A stretch of 64,000 bases of DNA from Platynereis dumerilii (taxonomy: Eukaryota; Annelida; Polychaeta; Phyllodocida; Nereididae), in contig JAPTHN010000087.1 in assembly GCA_026936325.1 (NCBI GenBank), positions 1,126,423 through 1,190,422 on the forward strand. The letters run 5' to 3'. The translations under genes were made by a program, and so were the position numbers. The first letter of the stretch is position 1, and every line of letters begins with the position of its first letter. Below, in pieces: positions 35,273 to 46,790 of this stretch. Under the pieces are notes generated by a model that worked only from the letters and a program-made list of their open reading frames with translations, was not told the origin of the DNA and did no database searches.

Positions 35273-36102
35273 ATCTATAGGCCTACATCTGATAGATCAG
35301 TTGCCTGAGTGGTATTGATTTACTGCTGAAGTGCTAAACCTGATTGTGTATCAATTTGACATCCATTCAAGTAAGTTGATCACAAAATGTGTGTCAAATG
35401 AAAGGCCTAATAATCAATCATTAAATGAATTAAAGAAAAATGTGTATGGATCATATAACTATCATTCATACCATTGTATAATTGATAAAAAACAACTATT
35501 AAAACTGTGTCATTTACTGTTTATATATATATTTGTTACAATTTAATAAGAGTCCTCATTTTAAAGTTGCTTTTCTGTTATTGGGTGTTACAAAAAAAAA
35601 CAATTGGACAAATCACATATAAATGAAATACATAGTATACATTATAAAATGAGACGGCTTTATTTCTCCAAAATAAAACATTAAATTGTGAATTTGATGT
35701 CCAATCATAAATGGCATTGTTGGTCTATCAATTACTGTTGTAATTTAAACATAATATTCTAATTATGATTTCAGATATAAGCCAAATCTGAATGAAAACC
35801 AAGGAAAGTTGAATTAGGGTGGTTAAAAGCAATTGTCAAAAAATTAATCTCAAAAACCGCTGGAGTGAATTTTGGCACAGGCCTATTGCTTTCTGACAAT
35901 TTTTCTGCCACAATAAAAACGCTTTTCAGAACTTAATTATGATTTTAGTCCATGGGACAATAAATAAAATCTGGAAAATTGTGTATTTGTTGCTAGGTCC
36001 CTTGTTTATGAACCCCCAAAAAACTTACAAATCATATTTTGAGCTTGAAAATAGCATTTTTCAAGTTTTTGCAAAACCTAGTACCTTAATTAATGAAAAT
36101 GG
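35273..36102. other. AT-rich sequence between the CGCCAG element and the duplication joint
   Basis: No gene is visible. TATTGCTTTCTGAC at 35,884 is the unoccupied form of the site that holds the hAT element in the second copy (40,016). Confidence 0.5.
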
Positions 36103-36581
36103 ATCCTCGACTCTTAACTAACCCTTTTGGTCAGTCACAAACTGATTGATCCTCGATTCTAGCTATCTGCTTTGGTCAGTCACAAATTGATTGATCCTCG
36201 ACTCTTAACTAACCCTTTTGGTCAGTCACAAACTGATTGATCCTCGATTCTAGCGATCTGCTTTGGCCAGTCACAAATTGATTGATCCTCAACTCTTAAC
36301 TAACCCCTGTGGTCTGTCACAAACTGATTGATCCTCGATTCTTAACTAACCCGTTTGGTCAGTCACAAATTGATTGACCTCGATTATAATTATCTGCGTT
36401 GGTCGGTCACAAACTGATTGATCCTTTATTCTAAATAACTCCTTGAGTCAGTCATAAATTGTCTGATCCTCGCTTGTAAATAAGTGCTTCAGTCAGTCAC
36501 ATATTGATTGATCCTCGACCCTAACTAATTACCCTTCGATTAGTCACAAATTGCCTGATCCTTTGTTTCGGACTAAGTCCT
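36103..36581 (+). repeat. 46-bp minisatellite, second copy (about 10 units)
   Basis: The units match 5,545-6,020 in order, including the degenerate ones nearest the ORF. The array begins abruptly at the tandem-duplication joint. Confidence 0.85.
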
Positions 36582-37115
36582 TTGGTCAGTCACAAATTTT
36601 CTGGCTCATCAACGATGCACAAATATAGAAAGCTTTACTCTGAGGTTTTGCGGACAGGTCTAAATAAACATGTCGACGGGCAACAATCAACAACAGACTC
36701 AAATCTACCTAGGGCAAAATGTATAAATAGCAACAGTAGCTCAATCAAACTCTCAAACAGGTTCGAGATTGTAGCACAAAAAGACTCTGGATCAGCTTAT
36801 ACAGAACATATCAAAAATCATTCCCCCAAGACTATTCTCAAACCAAACAGTATTCTACAAACTTGTGTGTGGAATGCTCAAAGCTTGAGACAGAAAACGC
36901 AAATTGTTAAAGACTACCAGGACGAATATGATCTCGACATCTTTCTTTTCACTGAGACTTGGCTAAAAGATGACGTTACAGTTGAAATTGGCGAATTGGA
37001 GCAAAATGGTGGATATTACTTTCTTAGTTCGCCCCGTTTAGGAAGGCCAGGTGGTGGAGTAGGCTGCCTTGTCAAATCTGGCTTTCAAGCAATTCAAGTC
37101 GAAAATAGCACTTGA
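36582..37115 (+). CDS. LINE endonuclease-domain ORF, uninterrupted second copy
   Basis: The 177-codon frame starts MVSHKFSGSSTMHKYRK. About 85 residues of unrecognised N-terminus are followed by the endonuclease motifs VWNAQSLRQKTQIVKDY and FLFTETWL, then RPGGGVGCLVKSGF. In LINEs this domain nicks target DNA to prime reverse transcription. The frame ends before the rest of the endonuclease and no reverse transcriptase follows, so it is a remnant. TATT at 36,833-36,836 is the unoccupied target of the Ty3/gypsy element. The motifs suggest the CR1/Jockey group; the clade is not certain. Confidence 0.8.
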   Translation: MVSHKFSGSSTMHKYRKLYSEVLRTGLNKHVDGQQSTTDSNLPRAKCINSNSSSIKLSNRFEIVAQKDSGSAYTEHIKNHSPKTILKPNSILQTCVWNAQSLRQKTQIVKDYQDEYDLDIFLFTETWLKDDVTVEIGELEQNGGYYFLSSPRLGRPGGGVGCLVKSGFQAIQVENST

Positions 37116-37342
37116 AAGTTGATGTTACTGAAAATTGTAATTGTTTGCACCCAACACAAGAACATTTTGTCTGTTATTAGCTGTTTCAATTACCAATTTG
37201 CCCGAACTCCTGCCAACTTTCAAAGGAAAGCTCACCTAATTGCAACCAGCTTTGACAGTTCAAAACTTGCGTCACACCAGATATCCAATTAAGTTAATTA
37301 CATATAGGTGACAATTGAATTTCAATCAATATAGATCTGTAG

Positions 37343-39389
37343 GGGGAACTGTCAAATCGCCAGGAGAGAACTCGCCAGGCCCACTACTTGCCAGTTGACT
37401 ACCCGCCAGTTCCCAAACTTGCCAGGTTACCTATTATGGGGCAATAGATGTATAGGCTATATTGTGTTTGTTCTCTTTTTGATGTTTTGAATAATAAAGA
37501 AAGTCTGACTTAAAGAATTTGTTCATAGATTGCTATACTTAGCAGAAAAATAGTTATAACATCAACTATTTTCAGCATGTTACGTTGTTTTATTGTGCTA
37601 TTTAGAATGACTATTCTCTTAAACATGTCAAGTGTTTAGGCCTATATCTGGCAGTTTCTGCTGTGTAAATTAATAAAAACTTTCTTTCTGTGCGTTATTA
37701 ATAATTCAATACCAAAATGGGTTAATTTATTGGTTTCTTCTCTGTTTATTAACTCAGCCTACCTATCTGTTTCATTTCATTATCATTCTTGATTTCTTAT
37801 TTGAGTAATTTGACAGTAGAATTTTAAAACTAAATGTGCTGATATGTAGTTTTAAAACCCTCCTTGACTATGAAATGAAAGGACTGTATTTCTTCACAAA
37901 GATATGAAAACAAATTGTTTTACTCGATTAATTCTCAAGAAAAAAAAAAAATTTTTTTTATTGGATGTGGACAGCCAACTAGTTCAGAGTCGGCGGGCCT
38001 AATGATAAAGTTAAATTATAATTAAGGGCATTGAAGGCTTTGAGACTTGAAAGCAAGATGTTGCAACCAGCAATTATCTCATGTAAAATTTTCAACTGGC
38101 TATGATTCAGGATTTACACATTTCAGATCTAGTATTAAAGTTTTGTATGAACAATTGCAAATTAACATAATTAGCAACATCAGCTATTTCATGTACCATA
38201 CACGTGGTTGAGAAGGTGAGTTTTCAGATTTTTTCTTTATTTAAAACCAGAACGAAGTATCTGGCACAGTGGATGATTAGAAGTTTATTAAATTTATCAT
38301 TCATTTCTTTATCCTTTTCGCAATTCTTAATTGCCAAACATGCATGTTTATTATTAGACCTACAATTAACTTGACACGTTTTTTTAAATTATGCAATTAA
38401 TTGTCCAATTAAACAAACAACAGTGTCAATGGAATGCAATTCAACTTCACATATTTTCAGAAGACAATACACAATACATTAATTTTGAAATCGAGACAGC
38501 ATGTATTCATCAATGATTAAATTGATTTAGAAATAAGATAATTAAAATTAAGATTTCTTTAAATTTATATGTCTTGTTCATATTAAATATGCAGGAATGC
38601 GGCAGGAGAGTTTTATGTGTTCGCTCTACACTTCACAGTAAAATTATTAAATTGTTGCACTGATCTATGCGGAGAGAAGAAGAATGGATTATAATTGAAA
38701 AGAGAAAAATAAAGTGTTCCACTGACACTGCAAACTTGTTCAAAATTAATAAAAATCGTGCACAAATAAAAACAAACTTAAGACTTGTTTAATGTTCAAT
38801 AATATTAATTTTTCCATTTCAAATACTTGAAGTGTCTATGTTTCTGTACAAAGATAATAATAATTTATACCTTTTAGTGTTCAAATGAAATTTCCACTTA
38901 TTCTGTATAGACTTATGTCGTGAAGACTAAAAAGTAGTAGGTCTAATAAGTATTGCTTAGACATTTACGTGATTTTCCACTAATCAATTTTAACAACATT
39001 TAACTGGGATTGTTCAGTTAATTTGATGATAAAAAGCTACGTTTAGATCAGGTTGACAAATGATTGCTAAATTAGTAGCTACTGCAGAGTGCAGACTTGT
39101 ATCAGACATGCACAACATGGACAATAGAAAGACGCACAGGAACAAAAGTTATTATTTCATTCATTGTAACGATCTTTTTCAGCATCAATCAGCATCAATC
39201 TAGTGCACTGCAGGCCATGTTAAATGATTAACAACAATGTCTTTATGTTCTAAGTTTATTTAAGTTTATTTTAAGCTTATTAATAAAATTACTGGCGAGT
39301 TGGTGTCCTGGCGGGTTTTCGTCTGGCGAGTTTTGGCCCTGGTGAGTTGTCACCTGGCGAGTTCTCTCCTGGCGAGTTGACCCATGACC
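37343..39389. mobile_element. CGCCAG element, copy 2
   Basis: It is the duplicate of 33,222-35,272 with scattered substitutions and small length changes. Its flanks ATCTGTAG and ATCTATAG are one base apart, which supports an 8-bp target duplication better than copy 1 does. Confidence 0.75.
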
Positions 39390-39397
39390 ATCTATAG

Positions 39398-40015
39398 GCC
39401 TACATCTGATAGATCAGTTGCCTGAGTGGTATTGATTTACTGCTGAAGTGCTAAACCTGATTGTGTATCAATTTGACATCCATTCAAGTAAGTTGATCAC
39501 AAAATGTGTGTCAAATGAAAGGCCTAATAATCAATCATCAAGTGAATTGAAGAAAAATAAGTATAGATTATATTATATCTATCAATTATATCATTGTATA
39601 ATTGATAAAAAACAACTATTAAAACTGTCAAATTTACTATTTATATATATATTTGTTACAATTTACTAAGAATCCTCATTTTAAAGTTGTTTTTCTGTTA
39701 TTGGGTGTTACAAAAAAAAAAACAATTGGACAAATCACATATAAATTAAATACATAGTATACATTATAAAATGAGACGGCTTTATTTCTCCAAAATAAAA
39801 CATTAAATTGTGAATTTGATGTCCAATCATAAATGGCATTGTTGGTCTATCAATTACTGTTGTAATTTAAACATAATATTCTAATTATGATTTCAGATAT
39901 AAGCCAAATCTGAATGAAAACCAAGGAAAGTTGAATTAGGGTGGTTAAAAGCAATTGTCAAAAAATTAATCTCAAAAACCGCTGGAGTGAATTTTGGCAC
40001 AGGCCTATTACTTTC
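39398..40015. other. AT-rich duplicate of 35,281-35,891
   Basis: No gene is visible. It is the tandem-duplicate counterpart of the sequence right of the first CGCCAG element. Confidence 0.6.
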
Positions 40016-41125
40016 TAGACCCAGGAGTCAGTTGTTTTAATGAATCAACTGACTTTCTTCATTTCAACTGACTAAGTCGACTAGTTGATAACTTTTCAAC
40101 TGCAACTGACTGAAGTCATTTCAACTGATTTCAACTGATTATCAATTAACAAACCTTAAAAAAATCTAGATCTTTGCCGAAATAAATAAGGAAAACCTCA
40201 AAAAGGAAAGTTCCGACAACATTTAAGTAACCGTTGTTTTACAGAATAACCAATTGCCAGGTCTACACATTATATATATGCTCTTTTTCCTAATTCCTAT
40301 CAACTACAATGATTTAAATTGAAAAATCTTAACTCATATTTCGCTTTCAATATATTTCCAAACTGATTTTCACCTGTAGAGAGTTTCCCCAATCCACACT
40401 GGATGGCTCCCTCAGTACAAATTTTGATATATTGTTCCTGTGCAATACCCTGATGTGGAACAGTAGGCCTACATCTGGTACATTTGTACTTATATAATCA
40501 TATGGAATATCCAGATTTATTCCAGAAGGATGTCCAACGAGATAAAACTTTAACATTTGAGAAATCATATAATCATATTCAGAGTAGTCAGAGCACAACC
40601 AAAGAAAGTTTTCTGAATGGTGCATTGAATGACTATATTTTTTGCTGCATGAGCAATCTCATACCAACTTATTTTGGAGCTTTGTGACCATCTTGTCTGT
40701 TTTAAAAGTCATTTCCATAGAAGCATTATGGAGCTGCCTCAACAGCAACTAAATAATGACAAAAGAAAAGGACCAAAAACAAAGGCATGAACTTGAAAGA
40801 ACTCTTGTTACCCTATAACTAATTGTCATCAAGTACCAATTGGCTTAATTGCAATTCAAGTGTCACCCAACAAAACTGTACCTTGAACAAATCAATCCTA
40901 TCAATAAAGCAGCAATTGAAGTAAAATGTCTTGATTGCAATACAACAGATTGCTGTTATAGTAGTCAGAGTCTGCTACTGCTTAAAGCATTTCATTTGTC
41001 AGGCAACTGACGCCAGTCAAATCAACCACTGACGACGGCGACTGACGTTTGTTTGGCATGACGACGACGTCAACTGGCCCATTATGACGGACGACGACGA
41101 TCAATGACGACGACTCCGGGGTCTA
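40016..41125. mobile_element. hAT-type non-autonomous element, 1.1 kb
   Basis: It is present only in the second tandem copy. The ends are TAGACCCAGGAGTC and the complement of TAGACCCCGGAGTC, flanked by TTACTTTC (40,008) and TCACTTTC (41,126). The unoccupied site at 35,885 reads TTGCTTTC. Near its left end CAACTGA repeats, and near its right end GACGACG repeats, are dense. The open frame at 40,347-40,625 shows no transposase domain. Confidence 0.88.
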
Positions 41126-41344
41126 TCACTTTCTGACAATTTTTCTGCCACAATAAAAACGCTTTTCAGAACTTAATTATGATTTTAGTCCATGGGACAA
41201 TAAATAAAATCTGGAAAATTGTGTATTTGTTGCTAGGTCCCATGATTATGAACCCCCAAAAAACTTACAAATCATATTTTGAGCCTGAATGTAACATTTT
41301 TCAAGTTTTTGCAAAACCTAGTACCTTAATTAATGAAAATGGAT

Positions 41345-42793
41345 GATTTCTGTTTTTTTTTGTTTTTTTCAGACCTTTATTATAGCATAGACTTGAAAAC
41401 TGACTCTGGCCTACGTGACGTTATGTTACTTTATCATGCGACCTCACCAGTCATGGCAAGCACTAACTTCAACTCGTGACGTCATAGCAACATCATTTGC
41501 TAGTGGCGTCATGAACAGACACAGACTCGTTGTGGTTATATATAGATTTTGCATGACGTGATCACAGCAAAGATCATCAGAGAAAGTTGATTGTGTGATC
41601 ACGGAAAGTTGGGTAATAAGTTGTGTTTTTTAACATGGTCATTGGTCCAGCATACATTGCATAAACAAGGCAATGACAGCAAACGTTTTACTTTCAATGA
41701 CTTAAATACATTTATTGTCTTCACTGCAAAATGTCTTGACTGAACTAAAGGGCCGACCGGATGGTTGGATTTTACTCCTGGGACAAACTCTTTTTTTTCA
41801 TTTACGACTAACAAATTTTTTTTCGCATGCGGACAAGCGACAACTTACGGTACCCCAGCTACAGGTGGAAACAAACTTTGTTCCTTTTTAATTTTCATGT
41901 GCTGAACAAACTTTTTTTAGCGTCAATCATGAATGGGAAACTTTTTAAAAAAATAATCCATAGCCCCCAGACCCTAAAGATCATATGTGGTAAAGTAACC
42001 CCCCCCCTCCTCCTCCAAAAGGAAACTGAATGCTAATCCCTCCATTATCTAAATAAGCCAATCACGAACAAGGATTTTTGTTGATGTCTTGACTCCTCCA
42101 TTCATGTCAGTGACCTTGAGCTTGTTATTGTCTGACAATGTAACAATTTGTAATATAGTGCAACAAGGTAACAAGTTAAGAATTTCCAGACAGATAAAGT
42201 GTCTGACTTTTTGTTGCTCTGATAACTTTTTCATATTGGTCAATGACGTTTGATTGACCTTTGCACCTGAACATCTTAAACTTAATTGAAAATCACCTGA
42301 AGAAACCTTGGTTCATTGGAAAATCACAAGATGCTGGATCTCTGCTCCTATGACAGCTACACTGCTACAGGTCTGTGGTTTTCTGCTAACTACATAACTC
42401 TGCCTCAGAAATGGAAATGGGTTGATTTCTTCAAACATATTACAATACCTTGACCTGAGCCTAAATGCCCAAATTTCAATGACGACTGTTTTCTCGCAGG
42501 GAGGACTGTGAAATATTTTTATGTCAGAAAAAGTGCATTATCAGATTATTTGAAGAAGTGACAAACTTAATTTATTATCACCATTTAAAGTACGGGTACC
42601 TAACATTTTATCGGCTCAACATGTACCCATGAAATTTTCTTAAGTGGAAAATTGATTATCTTCCCCTCTCCACGTATCATCCATTCAAGCAGGCGAGCGA
42701 GCGAAACTCGCTCCCGCTCGCAGCTACAGCAGGCTACTGTATATGCTGTAGCCAGCAGAAATTGAACAGAAAAGAAATTTAGATATGCAGGCC
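41345..42793. other. Unique sequence with a promoter-like segment, no clear gene
   Basis: Apart from the CRE/TATA segment listed separately, I see only short frames without domains. The stretch 41,430-41,490 has weak inverted similarity to 44,560-44,640 (ACCAGTCATGGCA against ACCGGTCATGGCA, both beside TGACGTCA), so 41.4-44.6 kb could be a decayed long inverted-repeat element. Confidence 0.35.
41477..41575 (+). promoter_or_regulatory. CRE plus TATA-box core-promoter candidate
   Basis: A palindromic CRE (TGACGTCA, 41,477-41,484) lies 53 bases upstream of a TATA box (TATATATA, 41,537-41,544). A start would be expected near 41,570. No good coding exon follows, so this may belong to a mobile element or be chance. 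Confidence 0.3.
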
Positions 42794-42795
42794 TA

Positions 42796-43724
42796 CCGTA
42801 ATATGGGGTGAATAGGGACACAGGGGTGAATCGGGACAAGACAGGGATTTGTATTATTTCTTCAAAGATCAACCACTTCTACTCAACCTAGGGAATTTAT
42901 TTTTGGCACATGTATAGTACACATACCAGCGCATATTGTGATAAAATTTCATTGTTCTAACTGCAGGCAGTAAGGAACCGCAGCACCTTAAACCTGGCCC
43001 TGCATAATTTGAATTTTAACATACCGGTCAAAACTTTGCACATTTCTCAAAAAATATAAACACCAGAGCCATCAAACTTGCAGGAAGCTTTTTTTAAATT
43101 TTAAATGGTACCAGGGAACAAGAATAGTAGACTGGGTGTAGGATTATGTATGTTTGGACATGGGTTAAGATCCAGGTCAATGGCAAAGTTTCAGGAATGA
43201 TAAAAATATACTCCACCAATTTTCATTTGAATGTGCTGGCATGGCTTTTTGATAAATATTATTGAACTTGGTATCATTTATTATGGATTTAGTCCAGAAT
43301 TTGTAATCACCAGCAAAATTAGCAGATAAGTACAGTTTTTGACAGTTTTCTGCCATTTACCACATTTTTTATAATTATATTATCAATGGAAGTGGTGTAA
43401 GATTTTCCTCAAAATAAATACTTTGCATTTTGAAGATGTTTTCTAATGTTTAGTCATAGGAAGCAATCACTTAAGGAAGCTAGGAAGTATTGATTGTTGA
43501 AATAATGGAGTGTCCCGATTCATCCCAAACTGTGGGGTGAATTGGGACAGTGGTTTTTTGGGCCCTGGGCCTTGGTAATTTAAGATATCATTTCAAGCTC
43601 CTATGGAAAGTTAGACCTTCTGCTGGGACACAATTTGACACCATATTTCGGTTTCTGAGTTGATTTTTGTCCATTTTGTCACAGAAAAACGGCCAATTCT
43701 GTCCCGATTCACCCCATATTACGG
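42796..43724. mobile_element. 929-bp TA-flanked inverted-repeat element (GGGTGAAT type)
   Basis: The ends are CCGTAATATGGGGTGAATAG and its complement, with 26 of 27 bases paired if the flanking TA is included; TA flanks it at 42,794 and 43,725. The motif GGGGTGAATMGGGACA occurs twice at the left end, once inverted and once direct at 43,512-43,552, and once inverted at the right end. It has no transposase frame. A TA duplication would fit Tc1/mariner-like elements; the superfamily is not certain. Confidence 0.85.
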
Positions 43725-43726
43725 TA

Positions 43727-45713
43727 CGTTTTGTTGACAGCTAAATAGTAGACCTTCAATGATAATTAACTTTTCAGAGTACTAGGCCTTTTATCATTTT
43801 CCATGCAGAAAAAAAGTCTGTAAAAATAACTAATTCTATGGAAACATATAATTTGTTAGGTCAAACAAGTATAGTTACATATACGCAGCGTCTTAAAAAA
43901 TGTAGTTGTTTCTCAACAATGCAGTGTTAAGAATTCCACTTCCATAGAAATTATTTGAATTAACGATGTTTTGGGATTCCGGGAATATGATCATCAATGA
44001 TCTATAAATTCCTAGGCTTTAGCAGGCCATAACCAGGCCATTTGCCTGAACAGCCTACGAATGACGAGCACATAGATTCAACTGTTAGTGGACATAATTA
44101 AACCCTATGATCTGCATGCGAAATTTTTTTTTTTTGATGCTTCGCAAGCAAAAAAAAAAGTTTGTGGGGGGGGGTCAAATCCATAGCCCCGCCCCCAACT
44201 ATCATCTGGTTAGCCCCTAAGCATTGCAAGTACAGCATATACCTGACTAATTGCTAATTGCTAGTCAGAGAGAATTATAAGGAACATTTCACTCCAATTC
44301 TGTAAGCACTTGACATTCATCACTGATGATTGAATCTAAGTTATTGTTACTTAGACAAAACAAAAGTAAAATTTTAACTAGGCTCTTGCAAAATCAGCTA
44401 AGCATTTTGACAACTATTTGAGTTTCTTTTTTAACTCTGTTGTATGTTTCGTTGGCAAAATCATCTTCCTATTGCATGGCTCTGGGTTGGTTCACAACAA
44501 GTTTCAGTTGCTTTCAGTATTCTCAAGCTGTGAATCATGTTTGTTCATTGATCTCTTGACGTGACGTCATGATTGTGTTGCTGCCATGACCGGTGGGGGT
44601 GCTGACCTGAAACCACATAGTTGACGTCACACAATTATGGTAGAATACTCGGAGTCCGACCTCCATTTATCTGGGATTATAATGACAACTGAAACCAAGA
44701 AACTTAAAATGATGGCTTCTGTTGTCGAAATATTTGATTCACATTTGGCAGAGATTTTAGCTAACTTTTGGAATTATCAGTTTTTACACTGTTTGGCAGA
44801 TATACAATTGTTTATTAGAGAGTTCTTGGCATGTCTGATAAATTTTTTCAGTCAAGAAGTGCCAATAGTCAGTCAATTTTGGCGGTAGTGAAATTTTAAC
44901 AGTTTGGCGCACTGACAATTTCAATTAGAAGTGATGCTTAATTTCATTTCTCCAAGCCTGTGAGTAACAATACAGTAATTAATAACACCACAGCTTCATC
45001 ACTCTTAAATGTGGGAAACATAGTGCAACTTAAATAGTGGTTAGGGTAATATGCATTTATTTAATATACTTTTATTTTATTTCAGCGATACATCTGAGGA
45101 GGAATGACAGCAAGCACATTTGGACAAACACAAGATTGTTGAATGACGCTGCTTCCGAATATTTTTCAGTTTCCAGATGCATGTGTCTATAGTTTGATTC
45201 AAATATATTATAAATGTGTAGTTTCCAATGAATTCTTCCTACAATGCTAAGATTAGGCGAGACTTCTTTAATTTTTAGCTTCTTGGATCGACTTGCACAA
45301 CATATTTTCTGCTAATGGAAAAAAAATCGAGCATGACCAAAATTTTTATCAAATTGACATTTAAAAAAATTGAGATTTCACAGTTTTTTCCGTTCTACCG
45401 ACGGACCCTAGAAAAGCGCCTTGAGAAGATCCGAGAAGCTAAAGATCAATTATGTGAGGCCTTAGTATATTACTGCTTTATGTGTAGTATTATAATCCTC
45501 TTGCATGTACAACTGACCAAATTAATCCAATCATGCTTAATTCCATGTTTTCTTTAAATTCACTCTCATTTATAATTTTCAGTTGCTGCTCAATCAATTG
45601 TGCTACAGTTTTTCTACACTTGCTGCTGGTGGTGAGGCACCCTGACACCGAGACTTTCTTCAAAATACACTTAGTCATTTTAGTATTGGTATTTTTCCCT
45701 TATATTTTGCTAA
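43727..45713. other. AT-rich stretch, no recognised gene
   Basis: CRE palindromes lie at 44,562 and 44,622. An 83-codon frame at 44,637-44,888 and smaller frames show no recognisable domain. A G run with a poly-T/poly-A hairpin lies at 44,127-44,175. Confidence 0.4.
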
Positions 45714-46790
45714 ATGGTATTGTCTGATATGTTGCTTTTCCAAAAAAATTTAGGGGAACATTTTTCACTGATCAACCAGATTGAGGGTAGTTGCCTTGAT
45801 GCTAATAATGAAATTGAAGAACCAAATTTATTTAGTAATTCTCCATACTTCGAAAATTCAGAATTTGTTAACTTTTTAACCGAAAAAAAGCATTCGTTCA
45901 TTATTTATAGTCTTAACTGTCAATCTCTCAATGCCAAGTTTGATAATCTCAAAGTTTATATTGATACATACAACAGTTTACATGAATGTGAAATATCTGC
46001 TATTTGTTTGCAGGAAACATGGCTCTCGGAAGGCAGTGATCTTAGTTTATTCCAACTTGAAGGATACAGCCTCATCCATCTAGGTAACTCATGCAGTGCA
46101 CATATATTTGAACAAAGCCTATCAATATGAAAAAGTCATTGTTAAAGATAATTCTGAGGTATGGGATGGACTATTTATTAAAGTTTCTATTTAAAACAAT
46201 GTTTTTCGGAATAAAACTATTATATTAAGTAATATTTACAGACCCCCTCGTCTAAACTTGAATAATATAAACACTTTTAAAAACGAATTAACTGAAATAT
46301 TTGATTCTCTTAGAATTTATGATGATGTTTACATAACGGGGGATTTCAAAATTAGACCTCTCAAAGTTCAAAGAAAATAGTGGTATAAACTTATTCTTCG
46401 AATTCATGATCTCAAACTATTTTTTCCACAAATTAATCAACCAACTAGACTGAATGAAAGAGGAGGAACTCTTATAGATAATATTTTTGTAAAGCAATCC
46501 AACATCTATTCCCAGATCTCTTCAGGTATAATTATGACACAAATTTCTGATCATCAACCTTTCTTTGGGGCAATAAACAATCTGAGACACAGTCAAGTTA
46601 AATTAAAGCACATTAAGGTGGTGTCATTGGACTCTAAATCGTATGAAAATTTCAAAACAGATCTGAATAGTCGCTACTTCCAGGAAAAAATTAACCAAGC
46701 ACAGTCGTACACTGCAAATGATAGCTGGGCAGTTTTACAGTATTTGCACTCAAATTGTCTCATGGGGGGTAAAATAAAGTGTGAAATTTG
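45714..46790 (+). pseudogene. LINE endonuclease domain, frame-broken
   Basis: The first frame (45,714-46,130) holds IIYSLNCQSLNAKFDNLK and ICLQETWLSEGSD, the N- and E-containing motifs of LINE endonucleases. In other frames follow LSNIYRPPRLNLNN, ITGDF and a C-terminal TQISDHQPFFGAINN (the SDH motif), then a linker segment to about 46,790. Stops and frame changes make it non-functional. Sequence similar to the segment expected next resumes at 48,610, after an insertion. FFTNIGP further on suggests the CR1/Jockey group. Confidence 0.82.

Larger units (their letters stand above)
32712..36102 (+). repeat. Tandem duplication, first copy (right part)
   Basis: This segment matches 36,833-41,344 at high identity, apart from a 1.1-kb hAT element present only in the second copy. 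With 5,545-6,276 on the other side of the LTR element it makes a roughly 4.1-kb unit. It ends at 36,102, where ATGGAT joins the minisatellite TCCTCG. At 41,344 the same ATGGAT continues into unique sequence, so the joint has about 3 bases of shared sequence. Confidence 0.85.
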
